This document shows positions 63,402 to 64,000 of a stretch of 64,000 nucleotides of DNA, piece after piece. Source of the DNA: an uncultured Cellulophaga sp. GTDB taxonomy: Bacteria; Bacteroidota; Bacteroidia; Flavobacteriales; Flavobacteriaceae. Positions within the stretch are counted from its first letter, which is position 1, and every line of letters begins with the position of its first letter. The stretch spans positions 1 through 64,000 of the forward strand of contig CANMEI010000011.1 in assembly GCA_947496695.1 (NCBI GenBank), written 5' to 3'. The translations under genes and the position numbers were made by a program. The notes under the pieces were generated by a model. It worked only from the letters and a program-made list of their open reading frames with translations, did not search any database and was not told the origin of the DNA.

Positions 63402-64000
63402 CTAATACGCTAGTAATTCTAGTAAAGCTTTTGTAAAACGTTGTTTAGGTAAATAGTTGTTTTCTAAGTTTTTAGAGAATGGAATAGGAGTTTCTAGACT
63501 CGCAACTCTTCGTACTGGAGCATCTAAATATTCAAAACAATTTTCCATTACTAATGCCGAAATATCACTAGCAATACCACCAAACATACTATCTTCTTGT
63601 AAAATAATAAGTCTGCCAGTTTTTTTTACTGAATTATAAATAGTTTCAGTATCTAACGGTTGTAAAGTGCGCAAATCAATAAGATCAGCTTTTATTTCAG
63701 AATTATTCTCTAAGGTTTCTAATGCCCAGTGAACGCCCGCACCATAACTAACAATTGTTATCGCATCTCCAGATTTTAGTAACGATGCTTTGCCAAATGG
63801 TAACGTGTAATAATTTGTAGGAACATCTTGATATAAACTGCGATACAATGCTTTGTGTTCAAAAAATAATACTGGATTTGGATCATTAATTGCAGTTGCC
63901 AACAAACCTTTAGCGTCATAAGGAAAAGCAGGATATATTACTTTTAGTCCTGGAGTTTTAGTAAACCAAGCTTCATTAGTTTGTGAATGGAAAGGGCCAG
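63402..64000 (-). CDS. 2-oxoacid dehydrogenase E1 component, beta part (C-terminal, partial)
   Basis: The frame is open to the window edge, so the 5' end lies outside; 199 codons are visible. The text GPFHSQTNEAWFTKTPGLKV, YPAFPYDAKGLL, DPNPVLFFEHKALYRS, ITIVSYGAGVHWALE, DLRTLQPLD and RRVASLETPIPFS is the transketolase-like pyrimidine-binding and C-terminal domain of branched-chain 2-oxoacid dehydrogenase E1 beta. In Bacteroidota this is often fused to E1 alpha, which cannot be seen here. It decarboxylates branched-chain 2-oxoacids with thiamine diphosphate. The internal TTG at 63905 is not the start. Confidence 0.92.
   Translation of the reverse strand, partial: GPFHSQTNEAWFTKTPGLKVIYPAFPYDAKGLLATAINDPNPVLFFEHKALYRSLYQDVPTNYYTLPFGKASLLKSGDAITIVSYGAGVHWALETLENNSEIKADLIDLRTLQPLDTETIYNSVKKTGRLIILQEDSMFGGIASDISALVMENCFEYLDAPVRRVASLETPIPFSKNLENNYLPKQRFTKALLELLAY

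Overview
The window looks like the chromosome of a marine-type member of the Flavobacteriaceae (Bacteroidota). The DNA is AT-rich. Genes lack Shine-Dalgarno sites, several promoters show the Bacteroidota -7 box TAnnTTTG, and lipoproteins, TonB-dependent receptors, a SusC/SusD pair, a FecI/FecR system and MORN, PKD and TPR proteins are abundant. No tRNA, rRNA or CRISPR array was seen.

Layout. 1-11.1 kb: a same-strand array of large paralogous lipoproteins (one partial, four complete, one truncated to its signal sequence). They share a constant N-terminal half, have variable numbers of DUF5018-like, PKD and cadherin-like repeats, and end in exchanged C-terminal modules. 11.1-17.3 kb: a PL7-type alginate lyase lipoprotein, two adjacent DEAD-box helicases, a Gly-rich secreted protein and a YbdG-type MscS channel. 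17.9-22.4 kb: a SusC/SusD pair. 22.4-31.9 kb: two paralogous TPR histidine kinases, a GAF histidine kinase, a beta-barrel protein, a periplasmic-type phosphatase, and an NhaC-family transporter whose leader resembles a compact SAM riboswitch. 31.9-43.2 kb: a PoxB-like enzyme, gene remnants, a MORN-repeat protein, and a tight operon of ABC ATPase, TonB-dependent receptor and two permeases behind a small Cys/His protein. 43.3-44.0 kb: a deletion scar joining the 3' parts of a divergent AraC regulator and a short-chain dehydrogenase. 44.0-49.6 kb: a vanadium haloperoxidase-type lipoprotein and a FecI sigma/FecR/FecA-like receptor operon; fecR and the haloperoxidase share a bipartite promoter-like motif. 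49.6-57.5 kb: an accessory region with dispersed palindromic repeats. It carries a peroxiredoxin, unknown genes, and a sigma-like/132-aa/ImmA-IrrE protease/frameshifted-gene module divergent from a conserved-looking 57-aa basic protein. 57.6-64 kb: a beta-helix lipoprotein, guanine deaminase, HPF, TerC, an OmpA lipoprotein, a lipocalin-like lipoprotein, and the end of a 2-oxoacid dehydrogenase E1.

The most notable signals are: the constant-head, variable-tail lipoprotein array with a 345-bp block that appears identical between two copies; the sigma/ImmA module with repeated operator-like sites; the shared AGGGTTGGGTAAAA-N11-TCGTA element; and the reduced SAM-I-like leader. All family calls come from reading motifs by eye. 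No database search was run.
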